Positions 1 through 8,288 are shown, counted from the stretch's first letter. The stretch is DNA of 64,000 nt from Clostridia bacterium (GCA_017519405.1 JAFWSH010000005.1:1-64000); one strand, 5' to 3'. Made by a program: numbers and translations. The notes: generated by a model from the sequence alone, not told the origin.

Positions 1-1
1 A

Positions 2-58
2 CGATCCAACAAGGGGGCTGTGGTTGGAGCCTCCAAAGAACCGTCAAGCGGTAGGTGA
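2..58 (+). pseudogene. possible 3' end of a gene cut by the window edge
   Basis: One open frame runs from the window edge to a TGA at 56-58 and ends in the residues VVGASKEPSSGR. This stretch and the sequence up to about 140 are less GC-rich than the genes that follow. The tail loosely recalls the variable C-termini of IS200/IS605 TnpB-like proteins, but nothing diagnostic such as a zinc ribbon or RuvC motif is inside the window. It may not be coding. Confidence 0.2.
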
Positions 59-154
59 ATATCACCAATCCACAGCATCCCCAGCAGTGTAGCATATCCC
101 TGGAGAGGGATTAACAAATACTACGATTACATAATACGAGGGAGAAGATTAAGA

Positions 155-1060
155 ATGGGTAAATCCAACCGGGCCCTGGGTCCGGTGCTGATCCTGCTGG
201 CCGGGTGCTTCTGGGGCTGCATGGGCATCTTCGTGCGGCGGCTGGGCGCCTACGGCTTCGACGCCATCCAGATTGTGTCCATCCGGGTGACCCTGGCGGC
301 GGCGGTGTTCTGGCTGGTGCTGCTGGTCCGGGAGCCCGCCGGGGCGCGGATCAGGCTGCGGGATCTGCCGCTGTTTCTGGGGCTGGGCCTGGGCAGCGTG
401 CTGTTCTTCACCGTCTGCTACTTCGCCGCCATCACCATGATGTCCCTCTCCACCGCGGCCATCCTGCTCTACACCTCCCCCATCTGGATCATGCTGATGT
501 CGGTGCTCTTCTTCCGGGAGCGGCTGAACCGGCGGAAGCTGCTGGCCCTGGGCCTGGCCTTTGCCGGCTGTGTCCTGGTCTCGGGCATCTCCGGGGAGGG
601 CATCACCCTGCCGGGGCTGCTCATCGGCCTGTGCTCGGGCATCGGCTACGGGCTCTACAGCATCCTGGGCACCGTGGCCCTGCGCCGGTACTCCCCCTAT
701 GCCGTCACCGCCTGGACCTTCCTGCTTGCGGCCGCCGGCTCCTGGCTGATCGCCCGTCCGGGGGAGATGTTCGCGCACTTTGCCGCGGCGCCGGATCTCC
801 CGGCCCTGCTGCTGCTGTGCGTCCTCACCGCCCTGGTGACGGCGGTGGTGCCCTTCCTGGCCTACACCCTGGGGCTGCGCACGGTGGAGGCCAGCCGGGC
901 CGGCATTCTGGCCACCATCGAGCCGCTGGTGGCCACCCTGATCGGGGTCCTGGTCTTCGGGGAGGGGCTGACCCTCCTCTCCGGCCTGGGCATGGTGCTG
1001 ATTCTCGCCGCGGTGGTGCTGCTGAACCGCCCCCAGGGAAAAACAACCCCCGCCCCGTGA
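155..1060 (+). CDS. EamA/DMT-family transporter
   Basis: A 301-residue integral membrane protein with about ten hydrophobic segments arranged as two repeats (roughly residues 8-140 and 150-290), the two-EamA-domain architecture of drug/metabolite transporters. Family signatures include the N-terminal LLAGCFWGCMGIFVRR and the second-repeat ATIEPLVATLIGVLVFGE. The family exports or exchanges small metabolites at the cytoplasmic membrane; the substrate cannot be read from sequence. The ATG at 155 follows a GAGGGAGAAG ribosome binding site. It is a single gene closed by a hairpin at 1081-1123 that it shares with the convergent amidohydrolase gene. Confidence 0.85.
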   Translation: MGKSNRALGPVLILLAGCFWGCMGIFVRRLGAYGFDAIQIVSIRVTLAAAVFWLVLLVREPAGARIRLRDLPLFLGLGLGSVLFFTVCYFAAITMMSLSTAAILLYTSPIWIMLMSVLFFRERLNRRKLLALGLAFAGCVLVSGISGEGITLPGLLIGLCSGIGYGLYSILGTVALRRYSPYAVTAWTFLLAAAGSWLIARPGEMFAHFAAAPDLPALLLLCVLTALVTAVVPFLAYTLGLRTVEASRAGILATIEPLVATLIGVLVFGEGLTLLSGLGMVLILAAVVLLNRPQGKTTPAP

Positions 1061-1080
1061 CGGCGCCCGATATCCACAGG

Positions 1081-1123
1081 AAAACCCGCATACACCGGCG
1101 TCCCTGCCTGTATGCGGGTTTTT
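1081..1123. terminator. bidirectional intrinsic terminator
   Basis: A perfect 14-bp inverted repeat (AAAACCCGCATACA at 1081-1094, its complement at 1109-1122) ends in a T-run on both strands. It lies between the convergent EamA and amidohydrolase genes and can end transcription from both. Confidence 0.9.
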
Positions 1124-1124
1124 G

Positions 1125-1991
1125 CTATGATTCCGGGGAGAGGCCCAGCAGCGCCTCCGCGTTCCGGTGGAGGATCATCTCCCGCGCCTCCTCCCGGAGG
1201 GGAAGCGCCAGGAAATCCGCCACCGCCTGCGCCTCCTCCGCCCAGGGGGAGTCCGTGCCGAAGAGCACATGGTCCGCCCCGAAGGCCTCCACCTGGGCCA
1301 GGAAGTCCTCCGGCGTCATCATCTCCAGGGAGGCCTCGTCCCAGGGGAAGCCGTCGCCGTTGGGGCTGAGGCGGCCCAGGGAGAAGGCGGTGTCGATGTA
1401 GAGTCCCCGGCCGCAGAGCAGATCCGCTGCCTGCTCCCACTGCCGCCAGCCCCCCATGTGGGCCAGAATGTAAGTCCCGTGCCCTGCCGCCCGGATGGCC
1501 CGGTCCAGCCGCTCCGGGGAGGCCTCGTCGTGGCCGGGAAAGCCGATGTCAATCCCGGCGTGGATGGTCACCGCCAGCCCCAGCTCGGCGCAGCGGGCCA
1601 TGATCCGCACGCAGCGGGGGTCGTCAATGGGGGTCTGCTGGTAGACGGGGTGCAGCTTCACGCCCCGGATCCCCGCGGCGGCGATGCGCCCCAGCTCCCC
1701 GTGCCAGTCCGGGAAGTCCGGGTGCATGCAGCCGAAGGAGAGCAGCCCCGTCTCCGCCGTGCGGGCATTGATGGCCAGGGAGGCGTCGTTCACCTTCACC
1801 ACCTGCCGGGGGGAGGTGGCCACCGGCAGGATGACGGCCAGATCCACCCCCGCCCGGGCGATGGCCTGCCCCAGGCCCTCCGCCGTGCCGTCGGTGAAGG
1901 GGCGGGTGTGGGAGTTGCCGGAGAGGGTGGTCAGGGCGGAGGCGGCGATCTTCGCCGGAAAGGTGTGGGTGTGGCAGTCGATGACCCTCAT
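1125..1991 (-). CDS. amidohydrolase-2 family metal-dependent hydrolase
   Basis: A 288-residue TIM-barrel hydrolase of the amidohydrolase-2 type. Visible metal and active-site motifs are DCHTHTFP near the N-terminus (HxH), GVKLHP around residue 112, TIHAG around 140, ILAHMGGW around 175 and HVLFGTDSPW near 240, in the order and spacing of the family. Such enzymes hydrolyse or decarboxylate carboxylic substrates; the substrate is unknown. Its start overlaps the symporter stop by 4 bp (ATGA), so the two are translationally coupled, and the symporter probably imports the substrate or product. Confidence 0.85.
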   Translation of the reverse strand: MRVIDCHTHTFPAKIAASALTTLSGNSHTRPFTDGTAEGLGQAIARAGVDLAVILPVATSPRQVVKVNDASLAINARTAETGLLSFGCMHPDFPDWHGELGRIAAAGIRGVKLHPVYQQTPIDDPRCVRIMARCAELGLAVTIHAGIDIGFPGHDEASPERLDRAIRAAGHGTYILAHMGGWRQWEQAADLLCGRGLYIDTAFSLGRLSPNGDGFPWDEASLEMMTPEDFLAQVEAFGADHVLFGTDSPWAEEAQAVADFLALPLREEAREMILHRNAEALLGLSPES

Positions 1992-3586
1992 GCGTCCTCC
2001 CCGTCCCCCAGGGCCTCGGTCATGGGCACCGTAACCCGCTTCTCGTAGCAGGAGAAGGCATCCTCCACCAGCGCCCGGCCGGGCTTGGGGGTCACCAGGC
2101 TCACCAGGGGGACGATCACCATGCCCGCCAGCATGCAGAAGGCGCCGGCGTAGATGGGGTTGTTCAGCATGCCCAGGAAGTTGGGCAGCACCCCCAGGTT
2201 GATGAGCATGGCCAGGGTCATGAAGACGCTGGAGAAGAGGAAGGAGACCCAGCAGGAGATCTTGCTGGTGCCCTTCCAGTACAGGCCGTAGAGGAAGGGG
2301 GCCAGGAAGGCGCCCGCCATGGCGCCCCAGCTCACCCCCATGGCCTGGGCAATGAAGGCCACCGGGGAGTTCACCTGGACGATGGCGATGCCGGCGGAGA
2401 TGGCGATGAACACCACGATCAGCACCCGCATGGTCAGCAGCTGCTGCTTCTCGCCCATCTTCTTCACCACATGGCCCTTGAGCAGGTCCAGGGTCACGGT
2501 GGAGGAGGAGGTGAGCACCAGGGAGGAGAGGGTGGACATGGAGGCGGAGAGCACCAGGATGATGACAATGGCAATCAGGATGTCCGGCAGGCTGGAGAGC
2601 ATGGCGGGGATCACGGCGTCAAAGCCGCCCGCCGGGGTGCCGGCCTCCGTGACGCCGATCACGTCGGAGAAGAGCCGGCCGAAGCCTCCCAGGAAGTAGC
2701 AGCCCCCCGCCACGATCACCGCGAAGACGGTGGAGATGATGGTACCCTTGTGGATATCCCCCTCGGACTTGATGGCGTAGAACTTGCCCACCATCTGGGG
2801 CAGCCCCCAGGTGCCCAGGGAGGTGAGGATCACCACACCCAGCAGGAAGAGGGGATCCGGCCCCAGGAAGGAGGCAAAGATACCGGGCACCGGGTCCCCG
2901 GCGGCGGTGGTGCCCTCCACCCGGGCCAGGCCGCTCAGGGAGCCCACAAGCCCGCCGTTCAGGTTCAGCACCGCCGCGATCACCGCCACGATGCCCCCCA
3001 GCATGATCAGGCCCTGGATGAAGTCGTTGATGGCCGTGGCCATGTAGCCGCCGGCGATGACGTAGATGCCCGTGAGCACCGACATGATCAGCACGCACCA
3101 GATGTAGTCGATGTGGAAGGCCATCTCGAACAGGCGGCTCAGGCCGTTGTAGAGGGAGGCGGTGTAGGGGATCATGAAGATGAAGATGATGATGGAGGCC
3201 AGCACCTTCAAGGAGCTGGAGCCGAAGCGCTTCTCGAAGAAGTCCGGCATGGTGGCGCTGCCCAGGTGCTGCGTCATGATGCGGGTCCGCCGGCCCAGCA
3301 CCACCCAGGCCAGCAGGGAGCCGATTACCGCGTTCCCCAGGCCCACCCAGGTGGAGGCGATGCCGAAGCGCCAGCCGAACTGTCCCGCATAGCCCACGAA
3401 AATCACCGCGGAGAAGTAGGAGGTGCCATAGGCGAAGGCCGTGAGCCACGGGCCCACCGAGCGCCCGCCCAGCACAAAACCGTTCACGTCCGTGGCATTC
3501 TTCCGGCAGTACAGGCCAATGGCCACCATGACGGCAAAGAAGACGACCAGCAGAAGTCCCTTCAGCAGCATTTCCGCTACCTCCAT
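1988..3586 (-). CDS. sodium:solute symporter (SSS family)
   Basis: A 532-residue membrane protein with about 13 hydrophobic segments and SSS signatures: FVLGGRSVGPWLTAFAYGTS early (the GGR...W..A.SxxA-type motif), STWVGLGNAVIGSLLAW, and ASMSTLSSLVLTSSSTVTLD in the second half. Closest in style to PutP/PanF-type sodium-coupled importers; the substrate is not predictable. The ATG at 3586 was chosen for its fit to the family N-terminus. It is the first gene of a two-gene operon with the amidohydrolase, expressed from a promoter embedded in palindromes at 3610-3651, so induction by the substrate is likely. Confidence 0.88.
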   Translation of the reverse strand: MEVAEMLLKGLLLVVFFAVMVAIGLYCRKNATDVNGFVLGGRSVGPWLTAFAYGTSYFSAVIFVGYAGQFGWRFGIASTWVGLGNAVIGSLLAWVVLGRRTRIMTQHLGSATMPDFFEKRFGSSSLKVLASIIIFIFMIPYTASLYNGLSRLFEMAFHIDYIWCVLIMSVLTGIYVIAGGYMATAINDFIQGLIMLGGIVAVIAAVLNLNGGLVGSLSGLARVEGTTAAGDPVPGIFASFLGPDPLFLLGVVILTSLGTWGLPQMVGKFYAIKSEGDIHKGTIISTVFAVIVAGGCYFLGGFGRLFSDVIGVTEAGTPAGGFDAVIPAMLSSLPDILIAIVIILVLSASMSTLSSLVLTSSSTVTLDLLKGHVVKKMGEKQQLLTMRVLIVVFIAISAGIAIVQVNSPVAFIAQAMGVSWGAMAGAFLAPFLYGLYWKGTSKISCWVSFLFSSVFMTLAMLINLGVLPNFLGMLNNPIYAGAFCMLAGMVIVPLVSLVTPKPGRALVEDAFSCYEKRVTVPMTEALGDGEDA

Positions 3587-3609
3587 CTATCCCCGGAAAG
3601 GGGTGTTTC

Positions 3610-3651
3610 TTTATCGCGTTAAACAGTAACGCATAAAAGCGATAAAGTCAA
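3610..3651 (-). promoter_or_regulatory. promoter with nested operator palindromes for the symporter operon
   Basis: On the minus strand TTGACT (3646-3651) and TACTGT (3623-3628) are 17 bp apart. The promoter is covered by two concentric inverted repeats: GCGTTA (3616-3621) with TAACGC (3627-3632), and TTTATCGC (3610-3617) with GCGATAAA (3639-3646). The inner one covers the -10 and the outer arm touches the -35, as expected for a repressor operator. No regulator gene is adjacent. Confidence 0.6.
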
Positions 3652-3695
3652 GAGGGGCAGCTTGTTTTTTTCCGGTACTGCCCCCCTTCCCACAC

Positions 3696-3741
3696 AAAAG
3701 CCGGCCGCTCTCCCGATCATGGGAAGAGTCGGCCGGCTTTT
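3696..3741 (-). terminator. intrinsic terminator of the beta-helix gene
   Basis: AAAAGCCGGCCG (3696-3707) pairs perfectly with CGGCCGGCTTTT (3730-3741), a 12-bp stem ending in T's on the minus strand, just past the stop codon at 3773. Confidence 0.85.
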
Positions 3742-3772
3742 GCGCCGGGGCCCCGTATGGGGCAGGCCGCGC

Positions 3773-5200
3773 TCAGCGGGTGCCCGCCAGGGCGGTGCCG
3801 TTCACATAGAGGGTGAAGCCGTTGCCGATGACGTTGGCGGCCTCCCCGTCGAAGGCGGCGATCTCCGTGTCCGCCGTGAGGGTCCAGGTGCTGGTGCTGT
3901 CCAGGGTGACGCTGACGCTCCCCAGCTCCGTGGAGACCGTGGTTCCCTTGGCACTCACAATCTCCCCGCTGAAGGTGCCCGTGAAGGCGGAGCCGTTGGT
4001 CAGGTTCAGGGTCATGGCGGCGTTGTCCCCCACCAGGATGGTGCCCTGGAGGGTCTGGGCGTCGGCGGTGAGCTCGGCGATGTTGTCCGCGCCGCTCCAG
4101 CCGTCGTCGCACACGGAGAGCAGGACATCGCTGCCCTCGTTCACCAGCGTCACACCGGAGAGGGTGATGCAGGCATGGGTGTTGGTGACGTGGAACATGT
4201 GGCCGCTGCGGCTGGTGAGGCTGCCCCCGGTCATGCTGAAGGCGGAGGTGCCGCTGTCCGCGTCGCCGCTCATGGACTGGTAGATCATGATGGTGTCCAG
4301 GAAGGTGGCGTTGCCGTTGGTGGCGGTGTTGTTGGCGGTGAGGTCACAGTCCACCAAGGTGATGCTGTTCTTGCCCTCGATGCACACCCCCTCCGACAGC
4401 TCGGAGACCAGGGTGGCGCCGCGCACGGTGATGTCCGCGGTGGAGTAGATGGCCGGGGAGCCCAGGCCGCTGGTGGTGTAGGTGCCGCCCTCCACGGTGA
4501 CGGTGCCGCCGCCGCGGTCCGTGCGGATGGCCGCCGAGGACCGGCCGGAGGTGGTGACGGTGAGGTTGCTGGCCCGGGTGACGCCGCCACCGGTGGTCAT
4601 GATGCCGCCGGAGCCGTCGCCGGTGGTGGTGATGACCGTGTCGGAGATCTCCACCGTGGTGCCGTCCCCCGCCGCGCCGTTGCTGCCGCCGTTGCCGCCA
4701 TAGCAGAAGACGCCGTTGGCTCCGTCAGCGCCGGACTCGATGGTGCCCCCGGTGATGGTGGTGAAGGAGCCGTCCTTCACCAGCACCGCCGCGTTCAGTC
4801 CGTAGAAATTGCAATTGTCGCCGCCGTCGGAATCCCCGGTTTTCAGCACCGTGGGGTTGGTGATGCGCACCGCCTCGGAGGTGGCCACCATCAGCGCGCT
4901 CTCATCCGCCGTCTCCGAGGTGCACACCGGATCCGTCAGGTCGTCGGTGCCGGTGATCTCCGTGGCCGCCGCGTAGGTAAAGGAGGAAGAACGGGTGCCG
5001 GGCATGCCGCCGGGGCCGCCTTCTCCAGGAGCGCCTGCCGGGGGCTTGCCGGGCATGCCGTCAGGCGGTGTGCCGCCGGGGCCGCCTTCCGGGGGCTCGC
5101 CGGGGAAGTCGGGGGGCGTTCCCCCGGGATTGGTCTCCGCCAGGGCCGTGCAGGCCAGCAGCATGGATATGGTCAGCAGGATCGCAATGATTCTCTTCAT
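3773..5200 (-). CDS. secreted beta-helix-like protein with Pro/Gly-rich stalk
   Basis: A 475-residue exported protein. Residues 1-22 form a leader (MKRIIAILLTISMLLACTALA) that could be cut after ALA; LLAC is a borderline lipobox. Residues 24-70 are a PGGTPPD/PGEPPEGGPG-type proline-glycine stalk. The rest is a series of short T/S/G/N-rich strands (GGTIESG, SDTVITTTGDGSGGI, EGGTYTTSGLGSPAI, TGGSLTSRSGHMF) with regular spacing, as in right-handed parallel beta-helices of the carbohydrate-binding or pectate-lyase-like type. No catalytic residues or cell-wall sorting signal are visible. A surface or extracellular carbohydrate-interacting role is inferred. It is a single gene with its own terminator; no clear promoter was identified. 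Confidence 0.7.
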   Translation of the reverse strand: MKRIIAILLTISMLLACTALAETNPGGTPPDFPGEPPEGGPGGTPPDGMPGKPPAGAPGEGGPGGMPGTRSSSFTYAAATEITGTDDLTDPVCTSETADESALMVATSEAVRITNPTVLKTGDSDGGDNCNFYGLNAAVLVKDGSFTTITGGTIESGADGANGVFCYGGNGGSNGAAGDGTTVEISDTVITTTGDGSGGIMTTGGGVTRASNLTVTTSGRSSAAIRTDRGGGTVTVEGGTYTTSGLGSPAIYSTADITVRGATLVSELSEGVCIEGKNSITLVDCDLTANNTATNGNATFLDTIMIYQSMSGDADSGTSAFSMTGGSLTSRSGHMFHVTNTHACITLSGVTLVNEGSDVLLSVCDDGWSGADNIAELTADAQTLQGTILVGDNAAMTLNLTNGSAFTGTFSGEIVSAKGTTVSTELGSVSVTLDSTSTWTLTADTEIAAFDGEAANVIGNGFTLYVNGTALAGTR

Positions 5201-5354
5201 GTCAGATTCCCTCCTGTCTCAGGTTCGCCAGGCCTCCGCCTGACACCAACGATTCTGACAGAGGGATGTTATGGCCACTTGTCCGCCCCGTGAAAGCTGT
5301 GTGACATTTTTCCTCACCGTTTCATCACCGTTTGCCAAAATACCCCAGGGCCGG

Positions 5355-5383
5355 TTGCGGAGGAGGCCGGCGCGGCGTATAAT
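5355..5383 (+). promoter_or_regulatory. sigma-A promoter of the alpha/beta hydrolase
   Basis: TTGCGG (5355-5360), 17 bp, TATAAT (5378-5383), about 70 bp before the start codon. Confidence 0.7.
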
Positions 5384-5455
5384 GACAGGCAGGGAAGCCG
5401 CCATTCCCCGGAGCGGCGGGCGTGACAGAAGAACAATGCGTCAGGAGGCATGACC

Positions 5456-7051
5456 ATGGCCATGATGGAGCGGCCCCGGGTCCACAGGACAGCCGGCGGC
5501 GTGTGCTGGGAGCACACCTTCGATCTCTTCCACCTGAAAGTGTACGTCCCGGACAACGACCTGGACGGGCAGACCAACAACTACGGCTTCCGGGCGCCGC
5601 TGCTGCTGGTCTTCGAGGAGGAGGCCCGGGACATGGACGCGGCGGTGCGCTTCGCCGGGGAGACCGGACTGGCCCGGATCGCGGCGGAGCACGACACCGG
5701 CGTGCTGTTCGTCTATCCCATGGCGGCCGGAGGCTGGCAGGCGGCGGACGAGGGGCTCTACGCGGCCCTGATCTCCGAGGTCCGGATGATCCAGGTCTAC
5801 CGGGACGGCATCGTGGAGAACTACGACTTCTTCACCCGGACCTTCCGGGGGTATTTCGTCCGGGGCGCCATCTTCCGGGCGGACATCTACAGTTATGGCG
5901 CCTCCGCGGACTATGTGGCCCGGCATCTGCTGAAGACCCTGCAGGGGGAGTATCTCTGGGGGCCGGGGGAAATCACCCCCGCCGTGTGCTCCATGGAGCG
6001 GCTCAGCGTCCTCCCGGACGTACAGCGCCGGGATATCCCGGTGGTCAGCGTGGGCAACACCCCGGAGATCAACCGGGCCTTTGAGGGCTGCCTTCATCTG
6101 CTGGTGAAGGAGAAGGCGGACTACCCGGCGGACTTCCGGGCCTTTGTCCGGCGCTACAAGATGTGGTGCGGCCATTTGGAGCCGGAGCCGGACTTTGAGG
6201 CCCTGGGCATGACGGAGGACGCGGGCTGCGTGGAGGTGAGGACCTCCCCGGACAACCGCAGCCCCTACAAGGACGATCCCACCCACAAGGTGGGCTACTT
6301 CGCCTACTACCGCAGCGGCCTGATGGAGGGCGGCCCGGTGCCGCTGGTGCTGGGCTTCCACGGGGGCGGCGACTCCTCCATGTACCTGACCTATGTGGCG
6401 GGCTGGTGGGAGATCGCCCTGAAATACGGCTTCCTCTTCGTCTCGGTGGAGAACCACCAGCACGTCACAGCCACGGAGGTGATGGAGCTGCTGGAGGGGC
6501 TGAAGCAGCGCTATCCCATCGATGCGCACCGCATCTATGCCACGGGCTTCTCCATGGGCAGCGGCAAGACCTGGGATCTCTACCAGGAGTACCCGGAGGT
6601 CTTCGCCGGCCTGATGCCTGCCAGCGCCCTCTTCCCGGTCTACACCACCTTCTTCGGGGAGCCGGTGACGGAGCGGCTGAACCGGACGGTGCCCGTGCCG
6701 GTGTTCTACTCCGGCGGCGAGTGCTCCCACCTGCCGGAGCTGCCCTGCCATGCCGCCACCTGCCTGGAGCGGGTGCAGTATGTGGCCCGGGTGAACCGGC
6801 TCACCGCGCCCCTGGACACGGTCTCCTTCGGGGAGAAGGCCGGCTGGGCGGACCCCATCTGGGGCCTGTCCGGCGACCGGGTGGAGAAGGTGGCGGATCC
6901 CGCCCGGGGCAGCACCCTCACCATCCACTATTTCAACAGTGAGGACGGCGTATGCCGCACCGCCTTCGCCAGCGTCAGCGGCCAGGTCCACGAGTGCCGG
7001 CAGCACAGCTGTGAGAACGCCTGGCTCTTCATCTCCCAATTCCGCCGCTGA
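5456..7051 (+). CDS. alpha/beta hydrolase, esterase/depolymerase type
   Basis: A cytoplasmic protein of about 531 residues without a leader. The C-terminal half (from about residue 290) has the alpha/beta hydrolase elements of the PHB-depolymerase/feruloyl-esterase group: LVLGFHGGG (oxyanion loop), RIYATGFSMGSGKTWDL with nucleophile Ser in GFSMGS, and candidate Asp and His residues near the C-terminus. The N-terminal ~280 residues are not recognised and may be a substrate-binding domain. Of three in-frame ATGs (5450, 5456, 5462), 5456 sits 7 nt after AGGAGG (5443-5448) whereas 5450 is only 1 nt away. The substrate, possibly an acylated carbohydrate, is unknown. Confidence 0.7.
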   Translation: MAMMERPRVHRTAGGVCWEHTFDLFHLKVYVPDNDLDGQTNNYGFRAPLLLVFEEEARDMDAAVRFAGETGLARIAAEHDTGVLFVYPMAAGGWQAADEGLYAALISEVRMIQVYRDGIVENYDFFTRTFRGYFVRGAIFRADIYSYGASADYVARHLLKTLQGEYLWGPGEITPAVCSMERLSVLPDVQRRDIPVVSVGNTPEINRAFEGCLHLLVKEKADYPADFRAFVRRYKMWCGHLEPEPDFEALGMTEDAGCVEVRTSPDNRSPYKDDPTHKVGYFAYYRSGLMEGGPVPLVLGFHGGGDSSMYLTYVAGWWEIALKYGFLFVSVENHQHVTATEVMELLEGLKQRYPIDAHRIYATGFSMGSGKTWDLYQEYPEVFAGLMPASALFPVYTTFFGEPVTERLNRTVPVPVFYSGGECSHLPELPCHAATCLERVQYVARVNRLTAPLDTVSFGEKAGWADPIWGLSGDRVEKVADPARGSTLTIHYFNSEDGVCRTAFASVSGQVHECRQHSCENAWLFISQFRR

Positions 7052-7084
7052 GCGGTCCATCAACCGGAGAGAGGGAGGAGAAAT

Positions 7085-7501
7085 ATGACCCGGCGGGTGG
7101 AGCGCCATGTGGAGAACGCCCTCAAAATCGTGGACTACCTCAGCCGCCATCCCCAGGTGGAGGCCGTCCACCATCCCGCCCTCCCCACCGAGCCCAGCCA
7201 TGCCCTCTACAAAAAGTACTTCCCCGCCGGCGGCGGCAGCATCTTCACCTTCGAGATCAAGGGCGACAGCGAGACCGCCAGGAAGTTCATCGACCATCTG
7301 GCCATCTTCTCCCTGCTGGCCAATGTGGCGGATGTGAAATCCCTGGTGATCCATCCCTACACCACCACCCACAGCCAGCTCACCGACGAGGAGCTGGCGG
7401 ACCAGGGCATCCGGCCCAACACCATCCGCCTCTCCATCGGCACGGAGAATGTGCGGGACCTCATCGCCGCACTGGACGCCGCCTTCGAGGCGGTCAGATA
7501 A
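7085..7501 (+). pseudogene. C-terminal fragment of O-acetylhomoserine sulfhydrylase-type enzyme
   Basis: The 138 residues match only the C-terminal third of the Cys/Met-metabolism PLP-dependent family (MetY/CGS type, usually about 430 residues). It begins at the RVERHVENALKIVDYL helix and ends with the conserved SLVIHPYTTTHSQLTDEE (substrate carboxylate region) and IRLSIGTENVRDLIAALDAAF. The PLP-binding lysine domain is absent and no trace of it lies upstream, where the hydrolase gene ends 33 nt away. An ATG and a GAGGGAGGAG ribosome binding site precede it, so it may still be translated, but it cannot be an active sulfhydrylase. Probably a deletion remnant. Confidence 0.75.
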
Positions 7502-7523
7502 CCCCCCCCCCCGCCTGGGACCG

Positions 7524-7559
7524 AACACAGGGGTTTGCCGCAGGCACCCCTGTGTTTTT
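7524..7559 (+). terminator. intrinsic terminator
   Basis: AACACAGGGG (7524-7533) pairs with CCCCTGTGTT (7547-7556), followed by T's. It ends the transcript carrying the hydrolase and the enzyme fragment. Confidence 0.85.
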
Positions 7560-7635
7560 CGTTTTGGCGTCTGGCACTCCCGGCGGCGTATGCCTTTTGT
7601 ATCCTATTAAATTTATGTTTGTGATGAAATTTCGC

Positions 7636-7664
7636 TTGACAATATATTAAATATGTGTTACAAT
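7636..7664 (+). promoter_or_regulatory. strong sigma-A promoter
   Basis: TTGACA (7636-7641), 17 bp, TACAAT (7659-7664), within an AT-rich stretch (about 7600-7665) that is unusual for this GC-rich window. It drives the small genes at 7719 and 8022. Confidence 0.85.
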
Positions 7665-7718
7665 GGCCACGAAAAGATGAAACACCGTGTTTTTCGACAC
7701 CGGAAGGAGGTCCCAGTC

Positions 7719-7961
7719 ATGTTCCATCCCGAACTCATCACCTACCTGGGCCACGAGGGTACCGTGGGCTTCTTCTCCTACTTCGGCGTGCAGATCCACG
7801 TCTGCTTCAACCGGGCCTCCACCTCCGTGGGGGTGAGCCAGCCGCTGCCGGACGAGGTGCTGGGCGGCCTCCTGGCCTGGTTCGGCCTGGACGCCCACCG
7901 GCATATGCGCACCGTCCGCTACCAGGACAACAGCCGCCTGTACTCCCAGGCGGCTGCCTGA
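7719..7961 (+). CDS. small protein of unknown function, 80 residues
   Basis: Not recognised. It starts MFHPELITYLGHEGTVGFFS and contains a beta-rich core (GVQIHVCFNRASTSVGVSQ) and a helix (LPDEVLGGLLAWFGL); no leader or transmembrane segment. The ATG at 7719 follows GGAAGGAGG; a longer frame opening at 7653 would start inside the promoter and is rejected. It has a near-consensus promoter of its own and precedes a second small unknown gene by about 60 bp, so the two may be co-expressed. Confidence 0.6.
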   Translation: MFHPELITYLGHEGTVGFFSYFGVQIHVCFNRASTSVGVSQPLPDEVLGGLLAWFGLDAHRHMRTVRYQDNSRLYSQAAA

Positions 7962-8021
7962 CCCTCTCTTTTTTTGCCATGGCAGCAGAACATATGTTCC
8001 CGTTTGAGGAGGCGGTGAAGC

Positions 8022-8288
8022 ATGCAGGTGGGTGACACGGTCTACTATGTGGTTTCCTCGATGGCCGTGCGGGAGGCCACGGTGGTCAGGCTCACCCCCG
8101 CCATGTGCACCCTGCGCTATCTCAGCGGGGCCATCTGCCTGCCCCTGTCCCGGGTCTATGCCAGCCCGGAGGAGGCGGCCGCCCACGTCACCCGGCACCC
8201 CGGGGCGGCGGACACGGCGCCGGAGAGCCGGGGTGACCAGCTGGCCCTCCGGGAGGCCTACGACTTCAGCGGCAAGCCCCTGCTCTGA
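8022..8288 (+). CDS. small protein of unknown function, 88 residues
   Basis: Not recognised. The first ~50 residues (MQVGDTVYYVVSSMAVREAT, then VVRLTPAMCTLRYL and GAICLPLSRVYAS) read as consecutive beta strands like a small SH3/KOW-style barrel; the C-terminal half is polar and probably flexible. A GAGGAGG site lies 8 nt before the ATG. It follows the 80-residue gene and precedes the aldo/keto reductase; binding of nucleic acid or protein is only a guess from the fold. Confidence 0.55.
   Translation: MQVGDTVYYVVSSMAVREATVVRLTPAMCTLRYLSGAICLPLSRVYASPEEAAAHVTRHPGAADTAPESRGDQLALREAYDFSGKPLL

Noticed and set aside
5201-5340. Promoter for the secreted beta-helix gene
   Set aside because: The best minus-strand candidate has a weak -10 (CATAAC) with 16-bp spacing and is not convincing.
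7502-7512. Run of eleven C's
   Set aside because: It follows the stop codon of the PLP-enzyme fragment and precedes a terminator; no phase-variable reading frame crosses it.
5441-7528. 695-residue minus-strand frame
   Set aside because: Gly/His/Gln-rich shadow of the alpha/beta hydrolase and PLP-enzyme fragment; no ribosome binding site and no conserved motif. Similar long shadow frames (e.g. 9667-11067, 16533-18308, 29037-31289, 40693-42855) are rejected for the same reason.
7653-7718. Upstream extension of the 80-residue gene
   Set aside because: The extension would start inside the TTGACA-17-TACAAT promoter; the ATG at 7719 has GGAAGGAGG.
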